In this document: piece by piece, positions 17,675 through 29,474 of the stretch | How the letters are laid out: each line of letters starts with the position of its first letter | Numbering within the stretch: position 1 is the first letter of the stretch | Source of the DNA: Demequina lignilytica | Lineage (GTDB): Bacteria > Actinomycetota > Actinomycetes > Actinomycetales > Demequinaceae | Direction: 5' to 3' | DNA: 64,000 bases | Assembly: GCF_030418305.1 (NCBI RefSeq) | Contig: NZ_JAUHPX010000008.1 | Location: forward strand, 1-64,000 | The notes under the pieces: model-generated | The model's input: the letters and a program-made list of their open reading frames with translations, nothing else | The model's database searches: none | Told to the model about the DNA's origin: nothing | Made by a program: the position numbers and the translations under genes

Positions 17675-18835
17675 GTGCACTACCTCGACCACGCCGCGAC
17701 CGCCCCGCTGCGCGACAGCGCCCGCGCGGCGTGGATCGACGCCGCCGGCAGGCTCGGCAACCCGTCGTCGCTTCACGCGCCGGGACGGGCTGCCCGCGCG
17801 ATCGTGGAGGACGCGCGCGAGCGGATCGCCGCCGCGCTCGGCGCCGACCCCGCGGAGGTCGTCCTCACCTCGGGGGGCACGGAGGCCGACAACCTCGCGG
17901 TCAAGGGGCTCCACTGGGGCCGGTCGGCGGCCGACCCCGCGGCGCGCCGGCTCATCGTCTCCGCGGTCGAGCACCACGCCGTGCTCGACGCCGCGCGGTG
18001 GCTCGCGTCCCGCGGCGACGCCGAGCTGATCGAGATCCCGGTCGACGCCCACGGCGTGATCGACCTCGACGCGCTCGACACCGCGCTCGACCACGAGTCC
18101 TCGGCGGTGTCGATCATGTGGGCCAACAACGAGGTCGGGACCGTGCAGCCGGTCCGCGCCGCCGTCGAGCTCGCGTCCGCCCACGGGGTGCCGGTGCACT
18201 CGGACGCGGTCCAGGCGATCGCGCACCTCGACGTCGACTTCCGCGACTCGGGTCTCGCGGCGCTGAGCGTCTCGGCGCACAAGCTCGGCGGTCCCGTGGG
18301 GGTCGGCGCGCTGCTCGCCCGACGCGGGCTGCCGCTGGTGCCCACCGCCCACGGGGGAGGGCAGCAGCGGCAGGTGCGGTCCGGCACGCTCGACGCGGCC
18401 GGGGCCGCGGCCTTCGCGGCGGCGCTGGACGATGCGGTGGCGGAGCGGGCGGCCGAGCGCGACCGTCTCGAGGGTCTGCGGGAGAGGCTGCTCGACGGCC
18501 TGCGCGCCGCCGTCCCCGGGGCGACGGTGTCGGGACTGGACGATGCGGGTCGTCGCCTGCCCGGGATCGTCCACGCGGTGATCCCCGGAGCCCGGGCCGA
18601 GTCGGTGCTGTTCCTGCTCGACGCCGGCGGGATCGCCGCGAGCTCGGGCTCGGCGTGCACGGCGGGCGTGGTGCAGGCGAGCCACGTGGCCGAGGCGATG
18701 GGCTGGTCGGCGGAGGACGCCGCCTGCACGCTGCGGCTGTCGATGGGGCGGACCACGACGGCCGACGACGTCGAGGCGGTGCTGGCGGCGCTGCCCGGCG
18801 CGGTCGAGCGTGCGCGTGCGGCGACGGGCGCCTGA
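17675..18835 (+). CDS. Cysteine desulfurase (IscS/NifS type)
   Basis: PLP enzyme that takes sulfur from cysteine for tRNA thiolation and Fe-S clusters, 386 aa. It begins directly with the family start HYLDHAATAPLR, so the GTG at 17675 is right. PLP lysine Lys203 (SAHKLGGP) and catalytic Cys328 (SSGSACTAG) are present, with the flexible Cys loop of the IscS/NifS group. The sulfur user mnmA lies ~9 kb downstream, beyond the hut block. In related genomes the two genes are usually close together. Confidence 0.93.
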   Translation: MHYLDHAATAPLRDSARAAWIDAAGRLGNPSSLHAPGRAARAIVEDARERIAAALGADPAEVVLTSGGTEADNLAVKGLHWGRSAADPAARRLIVSAVEHHAVLDAARWLASRGDAELIEIPVDAHGVIDLDALDTALDHESSAVSIMWANNEVGTVQPVRAAVELASAHGVPVHSDAVQAIAHLDVDFRDSGLAALSVSAHKLGGPVGVGALLARRGLPLVPTAHGGGQQRQVRSGTLDAAGAAAFAAALDDAVAERAAERDRLEGLRERLLDGLRAAVPGATVSGLDDAGRRLPGIVHAVIPGARAESVLFLLDAGGIAASSGSACTAGVVQASHVAEAMGWSAEDAACTLRLSMGRTTTADDVEAVLAALPGAVERARAATGA

Positions 18836-18871
18836 ACGGGTGGCCCACGTGAGCGTGGTACTGCTAGTCGC

Positions 18872-19585
18872 ATGACCCTCGAGACCCGCACCGTCCTCGC
18901 CAACGCGCGCGACGTGGCCGCGGCGGTGCCCGGCCTGCGCGCCGGCATCGTGTGGCGCTCCGATGCGCCGTTCCTGGGCGACGCCGCGCCCGCAGGGCTC
19001 GCGCCGTGGCCGCCCACCACCGTGGTCGACCTGCGCGACCCCGTCGAGGCCGGCGGCCGGCATCCGCTCGCGGCCACCTCCACGGTCCACGCGATCCCCG
19101 TGCTCGCGGACGCCGCGGCGGCGGGCTCCCGGGCGGGCGCCAGCCTGACCGAGCTCTACCGGGGCATGATCACGGGGGATGCCGGGCGCGCGGTCGCCGC
19201 CGTCGCGATCACCATCGCCGTGGAGGACGGACCGGTGCTGGTGCACTGCTCGGCGGGCAAGGACCGCACGGGGGTCTCCGTCGCGCTGGTCCTCGCGCTG
19301 ATCGGCACGGCGCGCGACAGCATCGTCGCCGACTACGTGGTCACGGCCGCCAACATGGGAGGCGTCGTGGACCGCATGGCGGCGGCGTGGGCGGGCGAGG
19401 CCACCGGCTCCCCGACGGGCGTCGACGTCTCCCGCATCCCCGCGGCATACCTCACCGCACCGGCGGACGCCATCGAGGTGGTGCTCGACGCGTGGGACGC
19501 CTACGGCGGCGCGGAGACCTGGTTCCTCGCGCACGGAGGCAGCGCCGCGCACGTCGCCGCGCTGCGGGAGCGGCTGCTCGGCTGA
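18872..19585 (+). CDS. Tyrosine-protein phosphatase (Y_phosphatase3 family)
   Basis: Cysteine-dependent phosphatase, 237 aa. The P-loop HCSAGKDRTG carries Cys126 and Arg132; VVDLRDPVEAG is the usual N-terminal strand. This family includes protein tyrosine phosphatases and phosphoinositide phosphatases such as mycobacterial PtpB. The substrate is unknown. It runs toward hutI with a 4-base gap and no terminator. Confidence 0.85.
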   Translation: MTLETRTVLANARDVAAAVPGLRAGIVWRSDAPFLGDAAPAGLAPWPPTTVVDLRDPVEAGGRHPLAATSTVHAIPVLADAAAAGSRAGASLTELYRGMITGDAGRAVAAVAITIAVEDGPVLVHCSAGKDRTGVSVALVLALIGTARDSIVADYVVTAANMGGVVDRMAAAWAGEATGSPTGVDVSRIPAAYLTAPADAIEVVLDAWDAYGGAETWFLAHGGSAAHVAALRERLLG

Positions 19586-19589
19586 CGGC

Positions 19590-20768
19590 TCAGCCGTCGC
19601 GCCACATGCGGGTCTCGACGCCGCCGCGCCACACGCGCGACACGAGCGGGACGCCCGGCCGGTACGCGAGGTGCACCGGGTCGGGGGCGTCGAGCAGTGC
19701 CAGGTCGGCGCGCGCACCGACCTCGATCCGGCCGACGTCCGTGCGGCGGAGCGCCGCGGCGCCACCCGCGGTGGCGGCGCGGATCGCCTCGCCCGGGGTC
19801 GCGCCCATGTCGCGCACCGCCAGAGCGATGCAGAAGGGCAGGCTGGTGGTGAAGCTCGACCCGGGATTGCAGTCCGAGGCCAGCGCCCACGTCACGCCGG
19901 CGTCGCGCAGGCGGTCGACCCGCGGATACGGCTGGCGGGTGGAGAACTCCGCGCCGGGCACGAACGTCGCGACAGTGTCCGAGCCCGCGAGGGCGTCGAC
20001 GTCCTCGTCGGACAGGAAAGTGCAATGGTCGATGCTGGCCGCGCCCAGCTCGACGCCGAGCGCCGCCGCGCCGGACCGCGTCAGCTGGTTCGCGTGGAGC
20101 CGCAACCCGAGCCCGGCGTCGCGTCCCGCGGTGAGGATCCGCCGGGTCTCGTCGACATCGAACGCCCCCTCCTCGCAGAACGCGTCGATCCAGCGCGCGA
20201 GGGGCGCCGCGGCCTCGAGCATCGGCCCCGCGACCAGGTCGACGTAGTCGCCGCGGCGGTCGGCCATCTCGGGCGCGACCACGTGCGCTCCCAGGAACGT
20301 CACCTCGTCAGTGAAGCGCGCCGCGACCTCGAGCAGCCGGCGCTCGGTGGCGACGTCGAGGCCGTAGCCCGACTTGATCTCGACCGTGGTGGTGCCCTGG
20401 CGCAGCGCCTCGTCGAGGAGGTGCCGGGTGCGCGCGGTGAGCTCCTCCGCGGAGGCGGCGCGCGTGGCCGCGACCGTGGAGCGGATGCCGCCCGCGGTGT
20501 ACGGCGCGCCGGACATGCGGGCGTCGAACTCGGCGGCGCGGTCGCCGCCGAACACGGCGTGGGTGTGGGAGTCGACGAAGCCGGGGATCATCGCGGCGCC
20601 GCCCGCGTCCGTGCGGAGGTCCGCGGCGGGCGCGTCGGCGGCCGCTCCCACCCATGCGACCCGGCCCGCGTCGATGACGACGGCGGCGTCGCGGCGCAGG
20701 CCCAAGGCACCCTCGCCGTCGCCCATGGTCGCGAGGACGCCGATGTTGACGATCGCCTCAGCGGGCAT
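19590..20768 (-). CDS. hutI: Imidazolonepropionase
   Basis: Third enzyme of histidine degradation: opens 4-imidazolone-5-propionate to N-formimino-L-glutamate. 392 aa amidohydrolase, the usual length, when started at 20768; this start overlaps hutF by 11 bases and follows GGGAG. Metal-site motifs: [13 protein letters not shown] near the N-terminus, the family phrase EIKSGYGL, and later HANQL and DHCTFL. It is the last gene of the leftward hut operon. Confidence 0.94.
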   Translation of the reverse strand: MPAEAIVNIGVLATMGDGEGALGLRRDAAVVIDAGRVAWVGAAADAPAADLRTDAGGAAMIPGFVDSHTHAVFGGDRAAEFDARMSGAPYTAGGIRSTVAATRAASAEELTARTRHLLDEALRQGTTTVEIKSGYGLDVATERRLLEVAARFTDEVTFLGAHVVAPEMADRRGDYVDLVAGPMLEAAAPLARWIDAFCEEGAFDVDETRRILTAGRDAGLGLRLHANQLTRSGAAALGVELGAASIDHCTFLSDEDVDALAGSDTVATFVPGAEFSTRQPYPRVDRLRDAGVTWALASDCNPGSSFTTSLPFCIALAVRDMGATPGEAIRAATAGGAAALRRTDVGRIEVGARADLALLDAPDPVHLAYRPGVPLVSRVWRGGVETRMWRDG

Positions 20769-22077
20769 GGGCGGGCTCCCGGCGCAGCAGGGCGTCGACC
20801 GCGAGGCGACGCCGGTCGGACGATGCGTGGTGGACTCCGCGCACGACCGTGCCGAGGACGTCGGCCGCCGTGGCGGTGAGGGCCAGCGCGTGCGGGTCGG
20901 AGCCGGCGGTGCGGGCAGACGCGGCGTCGAGCAGGGCCAGGTCGCACGGGCGTCCCACGGCCGGCGCTTGGCGGGTGGCGCCGACCGGCGTGAGCGCGGC
21001 ATGCCCGTCGGAGGTGCCGGCGCGCCAGATCTGCTCGGGGGTGAGCACGCCGCGCCTGCCCGAGACCAGCCGCGCCCCGCCCTCGAGGCGTCGGAGCTCG
21101 TCGAACGGGTCGATCACCACGTTCTGGTCGGACCCGACCGTGAGCCGGGCGCCGGCGGCGGCGAGGTCGGCGGCCCGGCCCAGGCCGTCGCCGAGGTCGG
21201 CTTCGGTGGTCGGGCACATCGACACGGAGACGCTCGCCGCGCCGAGCGTCGCGACGTCGCCGTCCGTCAGGTGCGTCGCGTGCACCACGGTGGTGCGGGC
21301 GTCGAGCACGCCGGCGCGGTCGAGCAGCACCGTCGGGGTGAGCCCGGTCGCCGCGCGGCACTCGGCGTTCTCCGCGGGCTGCTCGGACAGGTGGACATGG
21401 AGAGGGATGTCGGTCGGGAGGCCCGCCACCGCGGCCGCCAGGCGGTCCGGGTCGATCGCGCGCACCGAGTGGAGCGCGGCGCCGAGCGTCACCTCGGGGT
21501 GGGTGACGGCCAGGTCCGCGCGCAGCGCGTCCCAGCGGTCGTGCCAGCGCTCGACGGTGCCGTCGGTGAAGCGCCGCTGCGCCCCCGTGACCTCAGTGCC
21601 GAAGCCGCCGCGCAGGTACACCGTGTCCAGCAGGGTGAGGCGGATGCCGGCCGCGGAGGCGGCGTCGGCGAGCGCCCGCTCCATCGCGTGACCCGGGTAG
21701 GGGGTGCCGTCGGGCGCGTGGTGGAGGTAGTGGAACTCGCCCACCGCGGCGTAGCCCGCCGCGACCATCTCGGCGTACGCCGCCGTCGCGGCCGCGCGCA
21801 GCCCGTCGGGATCCAGCGTCCCCGCGACGGCGTACATGGCCTCGCGCCAGCGCCAGAAGTCGCCGCCGTCCGCGTGGGTGCGGCCGCGCAGCAGCCGGTG
21901 GAACGCGTGGCTGTGGGTGTTCGCGAAGGCGGGTGCGGCGACCTCGACGGCCATATCGGCGGGCGCGCTCGCGGCGTCGGGCCCGATCGCCGTGACCACG
22001 CCCGCGCCGTCGAGCTCGATCCGGACGTCGCTCAGCAGGCGGTCCGGGAGCACGAGCGTGCCGATCGCGATCCTCAC
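20758..22077 (-). CDS. hutF: Formimidoylglutamate deiminase
   Basis: Deaminates N-formimino-L-glutamate to N-formyl-L-glutamate and ammonia, the five-step branch of histidine catabolism. 439 aa. The GTG start at 22077 overlaps the upstream M20 gene by 4 bases (GTGA), which decides it against ORF extensions further out. Motifs: [15 protein letters not shown] (metal His pair), [24 protein letters not shown] and [16 protein letters not shown]. Because this branch makes formylglutamate, a deformylase is needed; the neighbouring M20 hydrolase is the only candidate here. Confidence 0.93.
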   Translation of the reverse strand: MRIAIGTLVLPDRLLSDVRIELDGAGVVTAIGPDAASAPADMAVEVAAPAFANTHSHAFHRLLRGRTHADGGDFWRWREAMYAVAGTLDPDGLRAAATAAYAEMVAAGYAAVGEFHYLHHAPDGTPYPGHAMERALADAASAAGIRLTLLDTVYLRGGFGTEVTGAQRRFTDGTVERWHDRWDALRADLAVTHPEVTLGAALHSVRAIDPDRLAAAVAGLPTDIPLHVHLSEQPAENAECRAATGLTPTVLLDRAGVLDARTTVVHATHLTDGDVATLGAASVSVSMCPTTEADLGDGLGRAADLAAAGARLTVGSDQNVVIDPFDELRRLEGGARLVSGRRGVLTPEQIWRAGTSDGHAALTPVGATRQAPAVGRPCDLALLDAASARTAGSDPHALALTATAADVLGTVVRGVHHASSDRRRLAVDALLRREPAHAR

Positions 22078-23320
22078 GTCAGCGCCCTCAACGCGTCGGC
22101 GAGAGCGTCCACGCCCGCACGGATGTCCGCGTCTGAGGCGCACTCGAGCGGCGAGTGGGATACGCCGTCGGGGTTGCGCACGAACATCATCGCGGTGGGC
22201 AGGTGCGCCGCCAGGATGCCGGCGTCGTGACCAGCACCGGTGGGGATCCGGGGAACGCCGCCCAGCGCCGAGTCCACGAGGTCGGTGAGCGTGGCGTCGA
22301 ACTCGACGCGCGTGCTGAAGGACTCCTCGGCGACGGCGACCTCGCATCCCTCCTCGCGCGCGACAGCCTCCGCGTCGGACAGGATGCGCGCGACCAGGTC
22401 GTGCACGTCAGCGTCGTGCTCCGCACGGGCGTCGAGCCACAGCCGGACCTCGGACGCGATCGCATTCGAGCCGCCGGGCACGACCTGGAGCTTGCCGACC
22501 GTCGCGCGCGCACGGGTCGCGGGGTTCGCGCCCGCGGCGCGGTTGCGCGCCGCCCGGATCACGGCGGCGGCGACCAGCATCGGGTCCCGGCGGGAGCCGA
22601 GCTCGGTGGCGCCGGCGTGGTCACCACGGCCGGTGACGGTCACCCGCCAACGGCCGTGGGCGAGGATGCCTGTCGCGACGCCGACCGGCACGCCCAGCGG
22701 CGCGAGCTGGCGGCCCTGCTCGACGTGCAGCTCCAGGTAGAGCGCGAGGTCAGCGAGGCGGGCGTCGTCGCGGCCGATCGCTTCGGGGTCCAGACCCGCG
22801 GAGGCCAGCACCTCCGCGACCGAGGCGCCCGACCCGTCGGTCAACGCACGCACGCGGTGCGTGTCGATGTCACCGGCGAGCAGCTGCGACCCCAGGCACG
22901 GCACGCCGAAGCGGGCGCCCTCCTCCTCCGCGAAGTTCGCGATCCGGACGGGCCGGGAGGGAGCGTGGCCCTCCGCCATGAGCCGCGACACCGCGGCGAG
23001 CGCCGAGACCACGCCGAGCGGCCCGTCGAGCGGCCCGCCGCCGGGCACCGAGTCGAGGTGCGAGCCGGTGCCCACGGCGGGCCCGGTCGCACCGTCGGGC
23101 GCCCAGGTCGCCCACTGGTTGGCGTTCGCGTCGGTCTCCACCGCGAGGCCCAGGGCGGCGGCCGTCCGCGCGAACCAGGCGCGCATCTCGCCGTCCGCCT
23201 CGTCCAGGAGATGCCGCGACCAGCCGCCCCGAGCATCGTCGCGGCCGATGCAGGCGAGCTCGGCGAGCGCCGCGACGGCGTCCAGCGTCGCCGGCGCCAC
23301 GGGTGCCTCGACGGGCGTCA

Positions 23321-23321
<1 letters not shown>
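22074..23321 (-). CDS. M20 allantoate amidohydrolase-like protein in hut operon (probable N-formylglutamate hydrolase role)
   Basis: Zinc peptidase-fold amidohydrolase, 415 aa. Metal-binding motifs GTGSHLDSVPGGGPLDGPLGV, EEEGARFG and GAGHDAG are visible. Start at 23321 sits in a TGATG junction with hutU, and its end overlaps hutF by 4 bases, so it is embedded in the operon. The sequence resembles allantoate amidohydrolases and N-carbamoyl amino acid hydrolases. The family also hydrolyses related N-acyl groups. The embedding between hutU and hutF, and the absence of hutG, suggest it deformylates N-formylglutamate; that is inference. A paralogue lies in the purine block at 41205-42449. Confidence 0.8.
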
Positions 23322-25009
<1,688 letters not shown>

Positions 25010-25026
25010 GATGTCTCCTTCGGGGG

Positions 25027-26580
25027 TCAGGCGAGGGGGCCGACGACGGACTCGACCGCGGCCCGGACCTCGCCGGTGCGCACGGCCGCGGCGGCGGCGT
25101 CGATGTCGGGGGCGAGGAAGCGGTCCGGTCCGGGGGCGGCGTGATCGCCGAGGGACGATGCGGCGGCCCCCGTGGCGGGGGAGGGCGCGAGGGGCGCGCG
25201 CAGCGACTGCGCGCGTGCGGCGGTCATCGCCTCGATGCCGAGGACGCGCGCGAGGCCGTCGATCGCCGTGCGCAGCTTGCGTGCGGCGTGCCAGCCCATC
25301 GACACGTGGTCCTCCTGCATCGCCGAGCTCGGGATGGAGTCGACCGACGCGGGCACGGCGAGGCGCTTGAGCTCGGACACGATCCCGGCCGCCGTGTACT
25401 GCGCGATCATCAGGCCGGAGTCGACGCCGACCTCGTGGGCGAGGAACGGCGGGAGGCCGTGGCTGCGCGCGGGGTCGAGCATGCGGTCGATGCGGCGCTC
25501 GGACATGCTCGCGAGGTCCGCGACCGCGATCGCGAGGAAGTCGAGCACGTAGGCGACCGGCGCGCCGTGAAAGCTGCCGTTCGACTCGACGCGGCCGTCG
25601 AGGGTCACCACGGGGTTGTCGACGGCGGCGGCGAGCTCGTGGCCGGCGACCTCGCGGGCGTGGGCCATGGTGGCGCGGACGGCGCCGGCGACCTGCGGGG
25701 CGCAGCGCAGCGAGTAGGCGTCCTGCACGCGGGTGCAGTCCGCGGTGCGGTGGCTGGCGACGATGCCCGAGCCGGCGAGGACGCGGCGCATGTTCTCCGC
25801 GGCGGCGCCGATCCCGGGGTGGGGGCGCAGCGCCTGCAGGTCGGGCGCGAAGGGGGAGTCGGACCCGAGCAGCGCCTCGACGCTCATCGCCGCCGTGATG
25901 TCCGCGGTGCCGACGAGCGTCTCGAGGTCGGTCAGCGCGAGCGCGAGCTGGCCGAGCATGCCGTCGGTGCCGTTGATGAGGGCGAGGCCCTCCTTCTCCT
26001 CGAGGACCAGGGGCGCGATGCCGGCCGCGGCGAGGGCGTCGCGGGAGGTACGGCGCGCGCCGTCGCGGTCGCGCACCGGGCCCTCGCCGATCGCGGCGAG
26101 GGCGACGTGCGACAGCGGAGCGAGGTCACCCGAGCAGCCGAGCGAGCCGTACTCGTGGACCACGGGCGTGATCCCGGCGTTGAGGATCGCGGCGTAGGTC
26201 TCCGCGACCACGGGGCGGGCGCCGGTGCGGCCGGTGAGCAGCGTCGACAGGCGCAGGAGCATGAGCGCGCGCACCACCTCGCGCTCGACCTCGGGGCCGG
26301 AGCCGGCGGCGTGCGAGCGGACCAGGCTGAGCTGGAGCTGCGCGCGGCGCTCGCGGTCGATGAAGGTGGTGGCGAGCGCGCCGAAGCCGGTCGAGACGCC
26401 GTAGTGCGGCGCCGGGTCCGCGGCGAGCGCGTCGACCACGGCGCGCGAGTCGCGCATGGCGGCGAGGGACGCGGGGGTGAGCGAGACGGGTGCGTCGTGC
26501 CGGGCGACCGCGACCACGTCGCCGATCGTGAGGGCCTCGAGGCCGACGCGGACCGGTGCGAGCGTGCTGAGGAGGGTCAT
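25027..26580 (-). CDS. hutH: Histidine ammonia-lyase
   Basis: First enzyme of the pathway: removes ammonia from histidine to give urocanate. 517 aa. The MIO prosthetic group forms from three consecutive residues, here Cys149-Ser150-Gly151 ([14 protein letters not shown]) rather than the commoner Ala-Ser-Gly; this variant is also known from Streptomyces Hut[10 protein letters not shown] and the C-terminal EDHVSMG match the family. It heads the operon and is controlled from the palindrome at 26633-26652. Confidence 0.95.
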   Translation of the reverse strand: MTLLSTLAPVRVGLEALTIGDVVAVARHDAPVSLTPASLAAMRDSRAVVDALAADPAPHYGVSTGFGALATTFIDRERRAQLQLSLVRSHAAGSGPEVEREVVRALMLLRLSTLLTGRTGARPVVAETYAAILNAGITPVVHEYGSLGCSGDLAPLSHVALAAIGEGPVRDRDGARRTSRDALAAAGIAPLVLEEKEGLALINGTDGMLGQLALALTDLETLVGTADITAAMSVEALLGSDSPFAPDLQALRPHPGIGAAAENMRRVLAGSGIVASHRTADCTRVQDAYSLRCAPQVAGAVRATMAHAREVAGHELAAAVDNPVVTLDGRVESNGSFHGAPVAYVLDFLAIAVADLASMSERRIDRMLDPARSHGLPPFLAHEVGVDSGLMIAQYTAAGIVSELKRLAVPASVDSIPSSAMQEDHVSMGWHAARKLRTAIDGLARVLGIEAMTAARAQSLRAPLAPSPATGAAASSLGDHAAPGPDRFLAPDIDAAAAAVRTGEVRAAVESVVGPLA

Positions 26581-26632
26581 GCCTTCATGGAACTGCGGCC
26601 GGGTCCGGCGCGGGGCGCCCGCCCCGGAGAAT

Positions 26633-26652
26633 CTGTCTCACATGTGAGACAG
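26633..26652. promoter_or_regulatory. Probable IclR operator
   Basis: CTGTCTCACATGTGAGACAG is a perfect 20-bp palindrome between hutH and the divergent IclR gene, 8 bases before the regulator's ATG. Position and symmetry fit autoregulation together with control of the hut operon. Confidence 0.75.
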
Positions 26653-26659
26653 TGGCGCC

Positions 26660-27445
26660 ATGGACGGTTCCTCGGCCTCGCGCCCGGCGCCGTCCCCCGC
26701 CCTCGATCAAGGCCTGCGGATCCTCGCCCACCTCGCGACGCAGCGCGGCCCGGTCGCGGCGAGCGCGATCGCGGGTGCGCTCGACCTGCCGCGGTCGACC
26801 GTCTACCGGCTGCTCGGGGTCATGGCCGAGCGGGGCTTCGTGGTCCACCTCGCGGAGCAGCGCCTCTACGGACTCGGGCTGGTCGCCTACGAGCTCAGCT
26901 CGGGGTTCGCGCGCCAGCAGCCGCTCGCGCGCCTGGGCGCGCCGGTGCTCGGCGGGCTGGTCGACCGGGCGGGGGAGTCGGGGCACCTGGCGGTGCTGCA
27001 CGGGACGGACGTGGTGTACATCGTCGAGGAGCGGGCGCCGCGGCGGCCCACCCTGGTCACGGACGTGGGGGTGCGCCTCCCGGCGCTCGCGACCGCCACC
27101 GGGAGGGCGATCCTGGCGGCGCTGCCCGACGCGCAGCGGCGCGCGGTGTTCCCCGGGCGTGCGGCCTTCGAGGCCGTGCCGGAGGGCTCGCCGCGGTCGC
27201 CGGCCGAGCTCAGGGAGCTGGTGCGCCTGACGCGCGAGCGGGGCTTCGCCGAGGAGGACGGGTCGGTCACGCCCGGGCTCGCGTCCGTCGCGGTGGCGGT
27301 GCGCGACCACACCGGATGGCCGGTCGCGGCGATCGCGGTCACCTTCCCCTCCGAGCGCGATCCGGCGTCGCGCGAGGCCCTGGTGGGAGAGGTCGCGCGC
27401 GCGGCCACGGAGCTCGAACGGCGCGTCGGCGGCGCGCGGCGCTGA
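26660..27445 (+). CDS. IclR-family transcriptional regulator (probable hut regulator)
   Basis: 261-aa regulator with an N-terminal winged helix (~15-75, [34 protein letters not shown]) and the C-terminal IclR effector domain (~90-250, [38 protein letters not shown]). It is divergent from hutH and separated by one perfect palindrome. The inducer is probably urocanate or another pathway intermediate, which is inference. Confidence 0.88.
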   Translation: MDGSSASRPAPSPALDQGLRILAHLATQRGPVAASAIAGALDLPRSTVYRLLGVMAERGFVVHLAEQRLYGLGLVAYELSSGFARQQPLARLGAPVLGGLVDRAGESGHLAVLHGTDVVYIVEERAPRRPTLVTDVGVRLPALATATGRAILAALPDAQRRAVFPGRAAFEAVPEGSPRSPAELRELVRLTRERGFAEEDGSVTPGLASVAVAVRDHTGWPVAAIAVTFPSERDPASREALVGEVARAATELERRVGGARR

Positions 27446-27500
27446 AGCGGCGCCCGCATCGTCCCACCCACCCCCTCGCATCGTCCCGCCCACCCACCCG

Positions 27501-27623
27501 GCGCGCTGCGGGGATGTGAGTGCCGCTCCTGCCCGATCCGCGCGCGCTGCGGGGAAGTCCGCGACGCTCAGTTCCCCGCAGGAGGCTGCAACTCCGCGAA
27601 GGCGACGCTCAGTTCCCCGCAGG
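27501..27623. repeat. Intergenic repeat cluster, 41-bp spacing
   Basis: GCGCGCTGCGGGGA occurs at 27501 and 27542. A 22-base unit with core GACGCTCAGT occurs at 27561-27582 and 27602-27623. Both pairs are spaced by 41 bases. CTGCGGGGAA (27547) and TTCCCCGCAG (27572) can also pair as a hairpin. The core, in reverse complement, is shared with the repeat pair at 51951-52013. The 232-base gap 27446-27677 holds no gene. Confidence 0.65.
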
Positions 27624-27665
27624 GGGATGGGGGGAGGCGGGGGAGGGGCGGGAGGCGACGCCACG

Positions 27666-27671
27666 TACCCT
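27666..27671 (+). promoter_or_regulatory. -10 box of leaderless mnmA
   Basis: TACCCT ends 6 bases before the GTG start codon at 27678. No ribosome-binding site is present. Confidence 0.6.
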
Positions 27672-27677
27672 TGTCGG

Positions 27678-28754
27678 GTGCGTGTCCTGGCAGCCCTGTC
27701 CGGCGGAGTCGACTCCGCCGTCGCCGCCGCGCGCGCCAAGGACGCCGGCCACGACGTGGTCGGGGTGCACATGGCGCTGTCGCGGTCGCGCGCCGAGCAC
27801 CGCGAGGGGTCCCGCGGATGCTGCTCGATCGAGGACGCGAACGACGCCCGCCGCGCCGCGGACAGGCTGGGCATCCCGTACTACGTGTGGGACCTGTCCG
27901 ACGAGTTCCACGACACGGTGGTGAGCGACTTCCTGGCCGAGTACCAGGCCGGACGCACCCCGAACCCCTGCGTGCGCTGCAACGAGCACATCAAGTTCGA
28001 CACCCTGCTCGAGCGCGGCCTGGCGCTCGGCTTCGACGCCGTGTGCACCGGCCACTACGCGCGCATCGACCTGCGCGAGGACGGCGCGCGCGAGCTGCAT
28101 CGCGCCGCCGACGCCGCGAAGGACCAGTCCTACGTGCTGGCCGTGATGGGGCCCGAGCGGCTCGCGCGGGCGATGTTCCCCCTCGGCACCGTGGCCTCGA
28201 AGGCGGAGGTGCGGGCGGAGGCGGTCGCGCGCGGCCTCGGCGTCTCGAACAAGCCGGACTCCTACGACATCTGCTTCGTCGCCGACGGCGACACCAAGGG
28301 CTTCCTCACCCGCGCCCTGGGGGAGCGACCGGGCGAGATCGTCGACGAGACGGGCGCGGTGGTCGGCGCGCACGAGGGCGCCTACGCCTTCACGGTGGGC
28401 CAGCGCAAGGGCCTGCGGCTGCCGCGCCCGGCCGCGGACGGCGCGCCGCGCTACGTCACCGGCATCGACACCGCGCGCAACGTCGTCACCGTGGGCCCGG
28501 AGACGCTGCTGAGCGTGCGCGAGCTGGTCGGCGAGGACGTCGTGTGGCTTGCGCCCGACGTGCCGTGCACGTCGGCGACGGCGGTCGAGGTGCAGGTGCG
28601 CGCCCACGGCGCGCCCGTCGCCGGGGTCGCGACGCGGGACGATGCCCGGGTCACGGTCGCGCTCGAGGAGCCGATGCGCGGGGTCGCCGCGGGCCAGTCG
28701 CTGGTGCTCTACCGGGGCTCTCGGGTCCTCGGCCAGGCGACCATCGCGCGCTGA
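27678..28754 (+). CDS. mnmA: tRNA 2-thiouridylase
   Basis: Adds sulfur to U34 of Glu, Gln and Lys tRNAs, using ATP and sulfur delivered from a cysteine desulfurase. 358 aa from the GTG at 27678; the frame is open upstream but the family starts exactly at [15 protein letters not shown], the PP-loop. Catalytic cysteines Cys98 (NPCVRCN) and Cys199 ([10 protein letters not shown]) are present. FTVGQRKGL marks the central domain. It is convergent with the lipoprotein gene, 3 bases apart. Confidence 0.95.
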   Translation: MRVLAALSGGVDSAVAAARAKDAGHDVVGVHMALSRSRAEHREGSRGCCSIEDANDARRAADRLGIPYYVWDLSDEFHDTVVSDFLAEYQAGRTPNPCVRCNEHIKFDTLLERGLALGFDAVCTGHYARIDLREDGARELHRAADAAKDQSYVLAVMGPERLARAMFPLGTVASKAEVRAEAVARGLGVSNKPDSYDICFVADGDTKGFLTRALGERPGEIVDETGAVVGAHEGAYAFTVGQRKGLRLPRPAADGAPRYVTGIDTARNVVTVGPETLLSVRELVGEDVVWLAPDVPCTSATAVEVQVRAHGAPVAGVATRDDARVTVALEEPMRGVAAGQSLVLYRGSRVLGQATIAR

Positions 28755-28757
28755 CCC

Positions 28758-29207
28758 TCAGCCGGCGTACGGCTCGAGGTCGGGCGACTGGACGTGCATG
28801 ACCTCGCCCCAGGCGTCGGGCTCGCACGCCCCGGGGATGATCATGGCGGAGGTCGGCGGCCCCCAGCCGCCGCCGGCGCTCACGGGGTCGCCGAGCGCGT
28901 AGTCGCGGCCGGCGTAGGTCAGGACCCGGCTGTCCGCGTCCCAGCTGGTGAGCGACCGTGAGAAGACCGGCACCGTGATGAGCCCGTCGGTCTCGCCCGC
29001 GCCGACGATGCAGAGGCAGCCGTCGATGAGCTCGAGCGTCCCCTCCATGAGCGCCGAGTCGCCACCGTCGGCGGGATCCCAGTCGTACCGCGCGACGGGG
29101 GAGTCGTCCGCGTCGAGGTCGCCGACGTCGTGCGCCGACCCGCACGACGCTAGGGCCACGAACGCGAGAGCCAGCCCGAGACCAGGGGCGATGCGTCGGT
29201 GCGTCAT
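28758..29207 (-). CDS. Small secreted lipoprotein, unknown function
   Basis: 149 aa. Start at 29207 chosen because it gives a lipoprotein signal peptide with lipobox LASC about 20 residues in; longer frames do not. The mature part is acidic, has a C-L-C pair (GCLCIVG) and the phrase GPPTSAMIIPGACEP, and resembles no family I can name. It is probably attached to the outer face of the membrane. Confidence 0.65.
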   Translation of the reverse strand: MTHRRIAPGLGLALAFVALASCGSAHDVGDLDADDSPVARYDWDPADGGDSALMEGTLELIDGCLCIVGAGETDGLITVPVFSRSLTSWDADSRVLTYAGRDYALGDPVSAGGGWGPPTSAMIIPGACEPDAWGEVMHVQSPDLEPYAG

Positions 29208-29250
29208 GCCCGCATCGTCCCCGGCGGTTGGCGCTCCTGTCCACCCCCGC

Positions 29251-29357
29251 GGCCCGGACAGCCCGCGCGGAAATGGCGGCGACACGCCGTTCGAGGGGTC
29301 CGTGTGGGCTCTCGTCGGCGGTGTGTCGGAGCCGGATCCGTGCGCACTGTCCGGGCC
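29251..29357. repeat. 107-bp inverted-repeat element (copy 1)
   Basis: Perfect 11-bp terminal inverted repeats, GGCCCGGACAG at 29251 and CTGTCCGGGCC at 29347, extend inward as an imperfect ~40-base inverted repeat. The left arm matches the element at 37045 (33 of 43 bases, same internal offset of 27 between CCGGACAG and GACACGCCG). It lies in the gap 29208-29546 between the lipoprotein and the sugar importer; no gene is seen there. Confidence 0.6.
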
Positions 29358-29434
29358 GGGGGTGAGGCGCGGGAAGCGGGGACGCGCGATCGTAACGTTT
29401 CGGCAACGAAGTGGCGGCGCACGTGAGACGCGGT

Positions 29435-29463
29435 TTGACAGCGCATGCGGCCGGTCATACGGT
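29435..29463 (+). promoter_or_regulatory. Promoter of sugar ABC operon
   Basis: TTGACA (29435-29440), a 17-base spacer and TACGGT (29458-29463) form a near-consensus vegetative promoter. The LacI-type operators start 12 bases downstream, at the expected transcription start. Confidence 0.75.
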
Positions 29464-29474
29464 GGTGCCGATTC

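Noticed and set aside
14780-19765. Very long antisense open frame (1661 codons) opposite the nuclease, desulfurase and phosphatase genes; similar long frames at 3051-6191 and 6537-8666
   Set aside because: They are Arg/Gly/Ala-rich shadow frames expected in very GC-rich DNA, show no family motifs, and lie opposite genes with clear domains.
26633-26652. Palindrome as a terminator
   Set aside because: It lies between two divergent genes, where transcription starts rather than ends.
27501-27623. Repeats with constant spacing as a CRISPR array
   Set aside because: Only two copies per unit, no third repeat, no leader and no cas genes.
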